Shown here: piece after piece, positions 11,801-23,681 of the stretch
Numbering within the stretch: position 1 is the first letter of the stretch
Layout of the letters: each line of letters starts with the position of its first letter
Assembly (NCBI GenBank): GCA_018389105.1
Contig: JACATO010000648.1
Span: forward strand, 806,001-870,000
DNA length: 64,000 nucleotides
Source: Nautilus pompilius
Lineage: Eukaryota > Mollusca > Cephalopoda > Nautilida > Nautilidae
Direction: 5' to 3'
Notes under the pieces: model-generated
Told to the model about the DNA's origin: nothing
Databases searched by the model: none
What the model saw: only the letters and a program-made list of their open reading frames with translations
Program-made: the position numbers and the translations under genes

Positions 11801-14800
11801 ACATGTAGACTATATGTGCTGATAATATGCATTTCACAGATCTCTACTTGCGTAAACATGTCTATGCTTATTTTGGCAAAGGTTTTATTTTTAAACTGAT
11901 CATGGGTTCCCCCACTTTCACAGTGCTTCCGGTGCCCCTGACCTGCTCAGGATGTGCTCATGTTAAAGGTGATTTAATGGCTGCCTTGCTGAAGATGTTT
12001 ACATAATGGGATCAATCAAATTTGGAAGATCTGATGTGGACTAAAGACAGGCTATATAATTTTTTAAATGACACCGACTTGGAAGACTAATTTTTTATGT
12101 ATCTACTAAATAAAGAAGAGAAAAGTTCAAGGTATTGTTTGTTAAAGGGAAGGTTAAGAAAGTGAAACCAGTTTTTCAGCTCCATTTCATTTTGCTGGTT
12201 GGGGAAAAAGTGGTGGGCATGTATATGTACATCTATGCCAGCTTATCCTGAATCATGGTAAAAATTGTGCTTTTATACAATTTGTTCAGACATTTGATCA
12301 AATAATTGAATTTTCTCTATGAAGTCACGGTGAAATGTCTGGACAACTACATTTACAACTATAAAATTTTGCAGATTTATAAGTTTTTTTTTCCTTCCCA
12401 ATAGAAAAAAAAAGATTTTTGCTAAAACTTTAAATAAAAGAAATGTCAAAATTTTAGAGGAATGGCTTTCCTTACAATAATAAAGTTTGTGGAAACACTT
12501 TTCATTGAAAGTTGGCACAAACACAACAAGTGCCTGCCTGCCTTTTCTTTATTTAAAAACAACAAAACTTTCTATTCAGTTATATCATTTTTTAATTTTC
12601 TCACCTCTCCACCACAAGCAGGCATCCAAACAACAAAAATAATGAGACACTAGTAGGGATCTGGGTTGATGGAAAATGATGGTAATCTGCAAATTTTTTT
12701 TTTTTTTACAATTAAAATTGTCAAAGAATGAGATTTGCAATAATCTGGATAAACTAAACATTTTTCAAGAAGATATTTTGTTACAGCTAAATAGACACTT
12801 CCTTGTTTTTTTCTGATTTTGTTAGATTTATTGTAGGATATACTATCAACAATAAAGATATATGTTTAAAATAAATAAATAATTTTCTTTACTTAATTAA
12901 TATACATGCTTAGTTAAAATAGTGTTCTGAATATTAAAGGCAGCATCACCAGTTGTGAAAATCATAAAACCCTAAGAATGAACAGACAGATTTAGCTCAC
13001 TTGACAGCCAGCTAGCACTGTGTGCATAAGAACATCTCATCCTGAACTAAAAAGTCGTGGACTGGTGTAAAGTGTTTGCACCCCAAATAGGTGCTGGCTT
13101 AACCTGACTGAAGTGAGATGAGGGTAAATTCCCTGCAGCATTGATATGAACCAGGTGTCCTCAGCAGGTAGTCAGGGAGGGGCAGCTTATCTCACATTCC
13201 TGCACAAGTGAGAGAGAGAAGGCAGTAAGTAGCTCGTTAGTCAGAGCACATCAGGTGTAAGATATGCTGTATATAATAAAGATTTTGGGGGATCTGTTTT
13301 TGGCATGATTATTTTGCCTTTAAATGACATCACTATACAGATACTGAACTGAACAGAGACTTTTAAAAAAGGCTATTTTAGGTTATAATATTTTTTTAAA
13401 AAATTAACATTTAAAAGTAAAATTATTTATAAAATACATAAGAAGAATTATTTGGTATTTTTAATTGAAATAAATATATTTCTTGTATTGTGATGCATTG
13501 CTAAATGTTTATGATGTGTTCTGTGTATAAGGTAATAGAAAAACATAATTTCATTGACATACTATTGTTTATTTTGCTTTTGTTTACTGATTGCACACAC
13601 ACACACACAAACTGAATATTTTGTAATACATTTAAATTATTGAAAATAAAATCGTGGTTTTATGCTAAGCAACATTCCTATAATACTAACTTTTTTTTAG
13701 CTGTACTTAAGATAAAGACAACCTTATGGTAAACATATAAGATAGATCCTTTGTAGAAAGATGTATATATCTCCACTTATCTTATGATACCAAAAAGTAA
13801 GTTTCCAATCAGTGCTATTAATGAAGAAAGCAGAAAAATGCCATTTAGTTACTTATAATCACCAAAGGAAAGTAAATAATGTGCAACAGTCTTCCATTTT
13901 ATATATATATATATATATATGCTGACAGTTTTTTGTATACAGCATGCTTTACTCATAATTACCAATAATTTTGTACATTAGCTACTCTTCATTGTTAGTT
14001 TAAGACATGATTATAGCAAATTAAAATATTAAAGTGATTAGAATTTTTATGATTTTGTATGCATAAATCATAGTCTAATGGTTTTAAACAGTTAATCTTT
14101 GGAAGACGACATTTAAGCTTAAATATGTACACCACTATCTGTACAGCAGTCATATCAAATCAATTTTGAAAGTATAGAAACACTTGTGTAGTTATATTCA
14201 GCACAGTTTGATAAATTGTTAGAAGTAATAACACTTTAAGTTTTCAATTTTATATATATATATTTTTTTTTTAAAAACATTTTAGATGAGTGTTTCTTTA
14301 GCCTAACGTGGAAAATATCCCTTAGCGTTAGTGATTCATACTTCACTTAATCAATTTCATGTTAATATTCTCAGCAATGCACATTTTTAAATTACTGCTC
14401 TAGAATGAATAGAAGTATGGTTTCATTTGCCATTTATGAACTCCAATAAAATATAAAATGGCTTTTGAAATGGCAGCACACTTTGCAATTAATATGGCAT
14501 AAGAAAACTTAAGAAGAGATGTAAAATATTGCTTGTAATTTTATGAGGAATAGTTTGCTTATTTCCTCCACAGTATGTAAACATATTCTCTTAATTGACC
14601 AGTGTCTTCATACCAATTTGCGTTTATCAGATTATGTTCTACTAAGTGATTACAAAAGTAAACATGGTAAATCTAAACATTGGACAAGGGAACTCATACT
14701 GGCCTAGTGTTAACCCAGACATCAGATGTATGAACTTATCTATTTTTTTTTTCACTGTTAAATATTGTGTACTTCAGTGTGGTAGAAGAAAGTGTGAAAG

Positions 14801-15052
14801 AAAAATCATCCACTACTTCCAATTACAATTCACATTTTTTTCCATGGCTGAAATACTCAAGTAAAGATAGCATTATGAAAATTTTAATCATACTTGTGTT
14901 TTTTTTGTTTTTTTAATATTTGAAGCTATCTTACTCTCCAGTTGGTAAAAAAAAAATTAAAATTTAGGAACTATTTTTAAATCTTTTCCAAACCACTGAT
15001 ATTCATTATCTATACTTTTGTTTTTTTATTTTTAACATTTTTTAAATTCTAG
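8834..15052 (+). other. FAT4 intron (6.2 kb)
   Basis: Holds simple repeats: GGT units at 10487-10503, CA at 13594-13609 and AT at 13900-13920. The stretch around 12960-13260 is less AT-rich. An open frame of 125 codons at 11249-11626 matches nothing I recognise. No transposase motif is clear. Confidence 0.6.
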
Positions 15053-15300
15053 ATATAGCTTGCTGAATGAGAATGATCAATTCCATATTGACCCAGAGTC
15101 AGGGACATTGTTTACCAGTTCTGCCCTGGACAGGGAGCAACAAGAAGTTTACACATTGGTTGTAGTTGGCACAGATAGTGGTATTGTACCAAAATCTGCA
15201 ACAGCAAACATAACTGTGTATGTAGGAGATGTAAATGACAATGTGCCTCAATTTGAACGCCATAATTATTCACAGATGATTTCAGATCCAACTGACAGAG
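15053..15300 (+). CDS. FAT4: FAT4 exon 2: cadherin repeat
   Basis: Acceptor ATTCTAG at 15052; donor GACAGAG|GTATTC. The exon enters with 1 nt completing the Arg codon and leaves in phase 1. It encodes most of a repeat (YSLLNENDQFHIDPESG, then the LDREQQE core) closing with the linker GDVNDNVPQF. It then begins the next repeat with HNYSQMISDPTDRG, where the usual xVxEN signature is absent. The reading frame stays open past the donor for about 230 nt, but that extension lacks cadherin character and is intron. Confidence 0.93.
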
Positions 15301-18300
15301 GTATTCTTTACTTAATATTGTTTTTTGTGTTGAACTGTGCACCTGCATCATTCTTATGGAATGTTGCTGGTGGACATTACCATTTGAAAACATCATTCAT
15401 TTCAGAGAACTTTTGCATTTCTTTGTTTAATTTGAGATGTTTATCCTTTAAAAGTTATTTATTAGTGCTGAACAATTCATTTCTTAAATGTATTGTGATT
15501 CTGCCTGACTTGACAGAGCTATTTAGCTAAAAAGAACAAGGGAAAAATTGTCAACAGGGCTTTTAGACATTCTTACATTTTATTTAATGATAAAATTCAT
15601 TCATGGTTAATTTCTTCTATAGTTATTTTCAAAACAGTGCAGATGCTTACAACCAGCTATTTCTGTGGCATAGGGTTTTTGTCCATATCCAGATAGTCAA
15701 TTTTTTGGCACATTTATTGGTGGGTTCACAGACCTCTAAATTTGTATCTAGTAATCACTACAATCTGTCCAGAGATATGACTGACTGTAAGACTCATCAA
15801 CATGAATTTTGCAAAGCCAAACTTTTCTTTCTCATTGAGCATGACTGACAATGTACAGTAGGTAATTATTAAATGTAAATAGTGAAAAGATAATTGTGGG
15901 GAATTATGTGCAGCATACTCCTTCAGAAATAAATTGCACAGAAAATTAGCAACAATTAGAGAGTGACAACTTTGTTAATTAAGGTACACTCATAAAAGAT
16001 TACAGTGACCTTGTCAGACCTGTAAAATGGTGGAAAAGAGAAAGCATGTTATTTTTCTTAAGCTGATTATGTGCTTTCCTTCCAAGTGACCTCATGACAA
16101 AGGAATCTTATTGTTAGAAACAAGCTGTTACAAAGTGCTGACAAATTTAAGGATGGCAGAATTATGAAAGTGACAGACAGTCATTCTTACCTGTCAGCTA
16201 CAGACTAATCCAGTGTTGACCTTGATGCTCTTGTTGACATACATGGTGGATTGTTTAGTTGTAAATCAGAGGCTGATTAGGGAATGGCTGTGTAGGCAAA
16301 CCATAATCAGATCACATATCTAGCTTCATCTCTGAATGCAGTAACAACAATGGCAATAAACAGCTTAGTGAGCATTCCTCTGACAGAATTTTATGGTCAA
16401 TAAACCTTTGCATTATTAATAGTCTCGGATAAAGATTGATATTTTGGGCAATCCAGGTGCATGATCCTATGTTAATTTTGTTAAAGAACAACTTTTTCCA
16501 GGTGGGAGGTGGTGGGCATTAAGAAGCAGTATTATTTAAAATAATGAATATTTATATATGGCATTGCTTTGGAATGTTTGAAATAAATATGTAGATGGCA
16601 TCATGATTATCCTTTAAAAAGCACCCTGCTAACATCTAACAACAGTAAAATAAAATTAACATATTTATATAAACTAATAACTTTGTACCTGTTCTTGTTT
16701 GAACATCTCCAGAATCATTGATATTTCTCTATGGAATGCTCAACAATATTCCTAAAGTAAAGAGCTCCAACAGTGCTGATTTTTTTTAAAAAGTGAACAA
16801 TAACAAACCATATCTAGTTGTATGATGATTATGATCTGTTAACCATGGTTTTTTTTTCAAGCATTTAAATAAGTTAATATTTAAAAACTGATTATAGAGT
16901 TATGTATGTCAAAATTAGTCAAACTGTTCATATATCTTTAAAACTTCTTGGCTAAACAAAAAAGAACCCAGAAGCATTGTAAACAGCATGGAATTCTTGT
17001 TGGAGGGCACCTTTCAAATTACCTGATTCAGAAGTTAGTAAAATCAGTTTCCATCATTAGGCTATAATTCTAAGAATACTGTGTTCATGTGCATTGATAT
17101 TTCAGTAAATAGTTTTGTAGTAGGTATTTCTTTTTTCTGGACTGTACTGTGGCCTTGAACCTGCAACCTTTTGGTTACTAAGTTTTTAATTAAACAGTTT
17201 AATCTACTAGTGCTTTTGCTTAAATGCTTTTTTTTTCATTGTGTACAATAATTTTGCCATATTTTTAATGTACTCTTATGATGGAATATCCTGCAGAGGG
17301 AAATAGTGATGTCAGACTTTTAATGTCTGAAGTACAGAGAGATCATAAAGAAGGCAAAAGGGTAGCATTGGAGATTTTATAGACAAACAGTGTCTAAATA
17401 AAAACAGTCTTATAACTGAAATTTTATTGAACTGGATGATAATAAGGTTCGTTTTATTAAGAAAATCAAAATATAGCTGTTAAGCATGAGATTATAATCA
17501 CTATTTAGGTGAAATGAAAATTTGGGTTGCCTAAGTGGCACAGATTGTGTATATGTCAAACAGCATAATGAATCAGGATTATCTTCTTTTGGATATTAAA
17601 TATTTATTAACTAAACTATCATCATGTAGGTCCTACATAATGCAGTTAGAAAAGAAAAGAACAAAATATCTTCAAATGAAACCCAGCTAGGTCTAAATTT
17701 TTCATAAAATAAGTCTTCCATAGGTCAATTAGCTTTTAGTTTTCCTTGCTATTGCAATAAACTCTGGAAGGAAATGTTAGAACTTGTTTCTCTTAGAACA
17801 ATGAAAACGATCATTATACATATTGAAGCTCTGAATCTTTTTGCTTTAGCTGATTAATCTATGTTCTTATTTGGTTTGGTGTCACTGATATGTATATTGA
17901 TTTTGGCATGATGCAATTTCTGGACCTGCCTCTGTCCCTTCCTTTCAGTGGCTATTACTTATCTCCACAATTACATTGGACATTATGTTTTATAACTAAG
18001 TAAACAGAGCTATTTAGAAATATAGAATTCATAAAACTGCTTTATCATTGTATGTTATTCTGTTCCATGTATGAACAACTAGTGGAAATACAGTATAGTT
18101 ATTTACAGATTCTTTGCAATCAAAACTTTTAGATATTACTGTAAAGCTCTTTTATAATTCTGGTTGTGAGTCTGTTCTGATCTACTGTAACTATGAAGTT
18201 ATAGTATTTATAGTACTCTTGGAGGCAATGGGATTCCCTCACCCTTACTGCTTGTATTTGATATTTTCCCACTTTGAATTTGCTAAATACAAACTAAAAG

Positions 18301-18462
18301 CATTACAAGCAGAATAAATTGTTTGGAGTGTATGTGGCTGGTAAAAAAAAAAAAAAAGATAAGCAAGAGGTTCACTAAGTTTCTTGACTTAAATATTTTG
18401 CACAAGGCAAGAATTTAAGACACCACACACAAAGACAATTTGTTTTTTTTTTTTCATTTCAG
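15301..18462 (+). other. FAT4 intron (3.2 kb)
   Basis: Contains a tRNA-derived SINE fragment (17139-17226, minus). The block 15960-16420 is less AT-rich, free of recognisable repeats, and carries many TGACA and homeodomain-like ATTA words. That is only a hint of regulatory sequence. Confidence 0.5.
17139..17226 (-). repeat. tRNA-derived SINE fragment
   Basis: On the minus strand, GTAACCAAAAGGTTGCAGG runs into a B-box-like GGTTCAAGGCC (complement at about 17151-17161). This is the anticodon-arm to T-arm pattern of tRNA-headed SINEs. The upstream part near 17190-17215 (CACTAGTAGATTAA) could be a decayed A box. It has no full cloverleaf, so it is not a tRNA gene. Confidence 0.6.
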
Positions 18463-18653
18463 GAAATTTTGTGCTGGGTGTCACTGCTGTTGATCTTGAC
18501 ATTGGAAACAATGGCAAAGTTATCTATTCTCTTTTGGGCCAAGATGAAGCAAAGTTTCTCATCAATGCTACAACTGGGGTCATCATAACTGCACAGAAAT
18601 TGACCAGTCGTATTGGACAGAGTTTTAATATTCAGGTTAAAGCTACTGATAAG
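18463..18653 (+). CDS. FAT4: FAT4 exon 3: middle of a cadherin repeat
   Basis: Acceptor TTTCAG at 18462; donor AAG|GTACAG. Phase 1 in, phase 0 out. It encodes NFVLGVTAVDLDIGNNGKVIY, the strands and calcium-binding DxD of the repeat begun in exon 2, then FLINATTGVI and KATDK. The next exon supplies the expected G-x-N-P continuation, which supports the join. A short open extension after the donor (about 40 nt) is intronic. Confidence 0.93.
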
Positions 18654-19934
18654 GTACAGAAAGCATTTCAGCAACAAATATCATTGATTTTTTAGAAAAA
18701 AATTATTATACTCTCTATCTTAGACAAAAAATAATAATGATTTTTAAATTAATATTTCTGACTGATATTGGTAACTTTTGTTTCTTTTTATCATTGATAG
18801 CAGCCTGGATTAATCATTTACTGTTCTGAAAACTATGATCATGCAAGAAATGGTCTTAATTGTGATTTCTGGTGAAGTTTCAGTAGGTCAATATAATTCC
18901 AAAGTTTAATAAAAATACAGTGCATTTTCAGGATTGTTAGTATGCATACCACCATTACCATCAGCAGAACTCTGCATGGTAAGCAATCTAATTAACAAAA
19001 CAGTTTATTCACTAATATATTTTAATCCTGTTCACTGGAATTGTTCAGAGTTCAGAATTATGATTATTTATGCCAATTCCAGCAGTCTTTTCAGGCTCTA
19101 ATCTCTGATATGATGCTTATTATCTGTATCAATAAATTAACAGTTTTCTCACTTTGTGAAGTAGCCATTTTGTATACACAGATTATATAGGTGTTTTTGC
19201 AATAAAATAATTATAAATAATTTTGGAAATGTCTAAAATAACTGTAGTTTACATATCTATTTACAGTAAGGAGAGACTTTTAGTAGTATTTCAAGTTTTT
19301 GGAGTTACCAGGTAAACATTAATGGTAGGCTAGAAGTTGTTTTTTTTTTTAAACTTTGTATAAATTTTAAAATATGCTATAGATGAATCAGTCCTTGAGA
19401 TTTTTTCTTGTAGATTTAAAGAAATTTAAAAATGTATTATTTTCTCTCCTCATTTGTGTGATAGAATTAACAATAAATGGTTTTCAAAATGTTTTTTTAG
19501 ATTTTCTGTCTCAGTGACCTTACAGACTCCAGTTTACATTCTGTTTTGTGAACATTTTTAGTTTTTATTTGCTACATTGATTTTCTTATCTTTGAAAAAT
19601 GATGAACCCTAATGAAAATGCATTTATTATGAATGTGAAAAGTAGCCAAATGACAACAGCAACATAATGAGCCATGCAAGTATGTGTAATCTAAAAATGG
19701 GACCAAGCACTGTTGAGAGATTTAAATCTTCATATCACTCAGTGTAAAGTTGTTGTTTTGCTTTTTTTTCAAACTGGGGTCAACCAAACCATGCTTTTAT
19801 TGTTTCCAATCTTTACTTGGTGCTCTTTTAGATTGCATATGATATTTTGTTTTTTGATATTGTAAATGCAAGTTATTTTTTACTAGAATATGCAAAAACA
19901 ATTAATCTTAATGGAGGCTTACTGTTTTCTTCAG
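18654..19934 (+). other. FAT4 intron (1.3 kb)
   Basis: AT-rich, with T runs and a polypyrimidine tract before 19935. No element recognised. Confidence 0.6.
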
Positions 19935-20558
19935 GGTCAGAACCCATATACGACTCAGGTACAGGTAGAAATCATCTTGTCTCAGATCAACTCCAGCAAC
20001 AAACCATTATTTGATATTGATGTGACCCAGTTTACACTGAATGAGAGCATTGCTGTAGGTCATCTCATAACAACTATGCTTGTATCACCATCTCGTGGTT
20101 TAGATATTCGCTACTACATCGCTGGAGGAAATGTAAATCAGGGGTTTTTAATCAATGAAAGATCTGGTGCTTTGTGTGTAGCTAACTTGTTGGATTATGA
20201 AGAAACTCAGGGTTACGAAATATGGATCAAGGCTCAAGTTTTTGGGAATTCAGCATTGTCATCATTTATTCAGCTGATAATTTGGATTCATGATGTTAAT
20301 GATAATGCACCACACTTCACAAAGATGTTATATAATACCAGTATTTATGAAACTAACATAATTGGCACCATGGTCACCAATGTTACGGCATATGATGCAG
20401 ATTCAGGGAGTTCTGGGCGTGTCCAATATCATATTACTGGTGGTAACCTGAATGAAGCATTTCAGATTGATTCTGGCAGTGGATATATAAGGACAAAAAG
20501 CATAATTGACCGAGAAACAGTTGACTATTACAGATTGTTCATTGAGGCAATAGATCAG
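19935..20558 (+). CDS. FAT4: FAT4 exon 4: cadherin repeats
   Basis: Acceptor CTTCAG at 19934; donor CAG|GTATGT; both phases 0. It finishes one repeat with the non-canonical linker SQINSSNKPLF, in which the calcium-binding DxNDN is lost. It then encodes a full repeat (VTQFTLNESIAVG through the good linker HDVNDNAPHF) and most of another (YNTSIYETN, AYDADSGSSGRVQY, IDRETVDYY). Several N-x-S/T sites suggest an N-glycosylated ectodomain. Confidence 0.95.
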
Positions 20559-21389
20559 GTATGTAAAATGGTACAATAGTATGTTATATTTTGAGGATAC
20601 AGATTGATTTCCATGATTGCATACATTTTGTATTGTAGTAAGTGATCATGAAAAATAGTTAAGACTACCAAATTATTTTTCTTTAGTACATAAAGCTAAT
20701 TGTATCTGAATAAGCTTTTATTTGCTTGGATGGGTAAACAGAAATGAACAAATAAAACAAAAAATAATCTTCTACTTGCATTTCTTTACCAAAATGTTGT
20801 TCTATGAATTGTTTCTATAAGTGTAATCATCATATAACAAAAAACTGAAATAATGATATTATGTGTAAAAAAGCGCCAAAAAAACATTTCTTTGCAGGAA
20901 GAATTTTTAGGTCATATCACTAGGTAGTTGTATGGTTTGTGTAAAGACAATTTGTAAACCATCTTTCTGAGATGGACTGACTTTTCTCCATAGTAACTAG
21001 GTGAGCTTATGTAGGATAGATGTGGAGGGAGCAGTATTGCCTTGACTCTTTACAACGCTAAAGAAACACTGAAGTTTTCTGTTTTAACATGCTACCATTT
21101 ACAGTTTGATTTCAATGGTAGAATTTCTGATCACACATTATTAAAGGCTGGTAAGAAGGAATTTACTACATATTTTCATGTCAATACTTCAAAGATTGCC
21201 TTTTTATGTCTTTTTTAAGCTCTTTTTGAATGAGTGCTGAAAGATGTTTGAACTCATAGAAATGCTATATAATACTATGCACAACTTTAATGCATATGAA
21301 TTTGTTTTGTGGTCTTTTTGATGTAACATGTTTTTATTTATGCTTTGAACACTTAGATTTTAAGTTTTTAATGTTTGTCTAATTTTTAG
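20559..21389 (+). other. FAT4 intron (0.8 kb)
   Basis: Plain AT-rich intron ending in the acceptor AATTTTTAG. No repeat or ORF of note. Confidence 0.6.
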
Positions 21390-22174
21390 GGAGCTACTAT
21401 ACAACATACAGGAACAACAACTGTTGAAGTGTTCATCCTTGATGTTGATGATAATTCACCTCGTTTCACTCGACAGTTTAGTGCCTCTATTCCAGAAAAT
21501 GCAGAATTGGGAAGCTTTGTATTGTGCCTGTCAACCAAGGATCTTGACATCGGAGAGAATGCAGCTGTATCATACATTCTAAAGTCTAACCCAGGCAACA
21601 AATTTATACTGGATGCTACCAGTGGAAATATCACAGTCAGTGCAGCATTGGATGCTGAACACCAGGACAGTTACCATCTCCATGTAGCTGCTAAAGCCAG
21701 TTCTCACAACACAGAAACAGATGTTGAGATAGAAATTCTAGATGTAAACGATAATGCACCAAAGTTCAGTTTAAAATCTTTTTTCTTTAATATTCCTGAA
21801 CTACAGAGTCCACCATTTTTTGTAGGTAAAGTTATTGCTAAAGATCAAGACAAAACAGAGCCGAATAACCAATTCTATTTTTCCTTAAAAATACCCTCAC
21901 TGTTGTTCAGAATCGGTGACAAAACAGGAAAAATCTACACAATAACAGAACTTCAGTACAACAATGTCACAAATGGAATAGACGCTGGAAACAGCTATGA
22001 GCTAACTGTGCAGGCTATGGACCTTGGTGTGCCATCTCGTTCATCAGAAACAGTTGTGGTGATAAATGTGATTGATGCTAATGAGCACCAACCAGTATTT
22101 GAGAAGGATGACTATTATTCTGCTGTTCCATATGATATTGATGTGGGAAGAACTATTCTTCATGTTCTTGCTCG
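21390..22174 (+). CDS. FAT4: FAT4 exon 5: two full cadherin repeats and flanks
   Basis: Acceptor TTTTAG at 21389; donor CTCG|GTAAGT. Phase 0 in, phase 2 out. It closes a repeat (GTTTVEVFILDVDDNSPRF), then encodes a canonical repeat (FSASIPENAELG, STKDLDIGENAAV, LDVNDNAPKF). A second repeat begins FFFNIPELQSPPF, where PEN has become PEL, and ends in the degenerate linker IDANEHQPVF. The start of the next repeat follows (YYSAVPYDIDVG). Confidence 0.95.
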
Positions 22175-23592
22175 GTAAGTGATTGTCTTCAGATTTCAGT
22201 TGAAATTAGTGTCAGTGGAAATTCTTTGCTCTATATAGTAACAAAGAAACAAAATTACTTTATTCCATTTACTTAAGTGGGGATGAAGTGTATATATGTT
22301 TACAGAGCCTAGACATATTAATTTGGTCACTCCTACAAATGAATGAAGACCAAAATGTACATATTTCTGGTATGCTTATGTACATTTTGGATGTCTAGGT
22401 GAACAGATAACCAGTGTGCATCATTGCCATGCCAAAAATGGGTGGATCCTCTGGTATTTCTCACTTATCTGAGGTAATGTTATAGGCTATTTAATGTGTG
22501 GCTAGAGTCAATGAAATATTTCCTAAGATCTCATATTTTCTCATGGATCTGTGGCCAAAACCATCATTCACTAAGGCATTCATTACTGCTGTGGCAAACA
22601 ACCCTAAGCTAAGATCTTCAACAGCAACTACATGTCAAGAATGCACTGTCATATTTGTACTCAGTATCAAGATTTTTTTTTTCTGTCATTTCTACTGACT
22701 TGACTATTGAAGATACGTGTAGAACACATGACCCCCCCCCACTCTTCATTAAGAATAAAATGTTTTAAATGATCTGGTCATTGGGTGTTTTGGGAAAAAT
22801 CCTAGAGTATTGGTAATGTATACTCTTCTTTGTTGAGTCCAAGTTTCAGCAATTTACATCTGTACCTTGAACCTGGGTTTGGAAAAGACTTAATGAAGAT
22901 CTTCAAGCCTCTGTCTTCAGTCCTTTGTCAAGTATGGAGACAGGAATGTCTTAGGATGGATGGCATGGCTCAAAGACAGAATTGGTATTTGTAAATCTAA
23001 ATTCTTCTGAGTATATTGCCATTTTAAAAACACATCTACCATTGTAACAACAAGGTATACTGAGATTCAACATCCACATTCTTCAGGATGATGACATTCA
23101 AAGCCACAGACCTCATGTGACCACAGTCTGAAAGAGGAATTAAGGCAATCAACTTTTTCCCTGGGTACCCAAAGCCCTGATATGAATCCAGTCAATCAGT
23201 CTTTCTACATCCTGCCACTATGAGGAAATTTGTGATGTAATGAATAAACAAATACAAAGAAGAAGAGATTACACATTGTATTTTGCTAAATTTTGCAGTA
23301 TTATGATGCACAAGATAGTAAAAAAAAAAACAAACAAAAAAACCCCTGATTATCATGTTTCATTTTTTCCTAAAATATACTTGAAAACTTTCAATTTTTC
23401 AATAAAATTTCTTTTTTTTTCTAACTTTGTTGTAAGTTAATTTTTGTCAAAACTTTTACTTTAGCCTCCAGATAAAAACATGTCTTATGTTTTAAATCAA
23501 ACATTTATTATTTATTGCTAAATTTAACCAACATGGGAATTTCTTCATATTAGACATTCTTATAGATTGTTTGAATTTGTTGTCTTTTTCAG
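22175..23592 (+). other. FAT4 intron (1.4 kb) with a Tc1 fossil
   Basis: Most of the middle is a decayed Tc1 transposase (separate entry). A C9 run lies at about 22732-22740. The remainder is A/T-rich. Confidence 0.65.
22790..23235 (+). mobile_element. Tc1-like transposase fossil
   Basis: Ordered Tc1 landmarks appear on the plus strand. VKYGDRNVLGWMAW at 22927 corresponds to family VKHGGGSVMVWG. ILQDDDIQSH near 23081 corresponds to FQQDNxPxH, and TQSPDMNPVN at 23167-23196 to QSPDLNPIEN, where the catalytic Glu position now reads Asn. Frame changes separate the blocks and no terminal repeats were found. A dead, truncated copy lying sense within the FAT4 intron. Confidence 0.7.
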
Positions 23593-23681
23593 TGATGGAG
23601 ACACTGGCATCAATGCTGAGATAGGATATCTGAGAACAGATGGTAGCGGTTCTGATTTCTTTGATATTAATGTCACAACAG
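23593..23681 (+). CDS. FAT4: FAT4 exon 6: short exon inside a cadherin repeat
   Basis: An 89-nt exon: acceptor TTTTTCAG at 23592, donor ACAACAG|GTACAA. Phase 2 in, phase 1 out. It encodes (R)DGDTGINAEIGYL and FFDINVTTG, the mid-repeat calcium-binding DxD-like turn and the strand before the TG turn. The frame stays open for 85 nt beyond the donor. Joining to exon 7 instead gives GHIFVTSSL, a normal repeat continuation. Confidence 0.9.
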
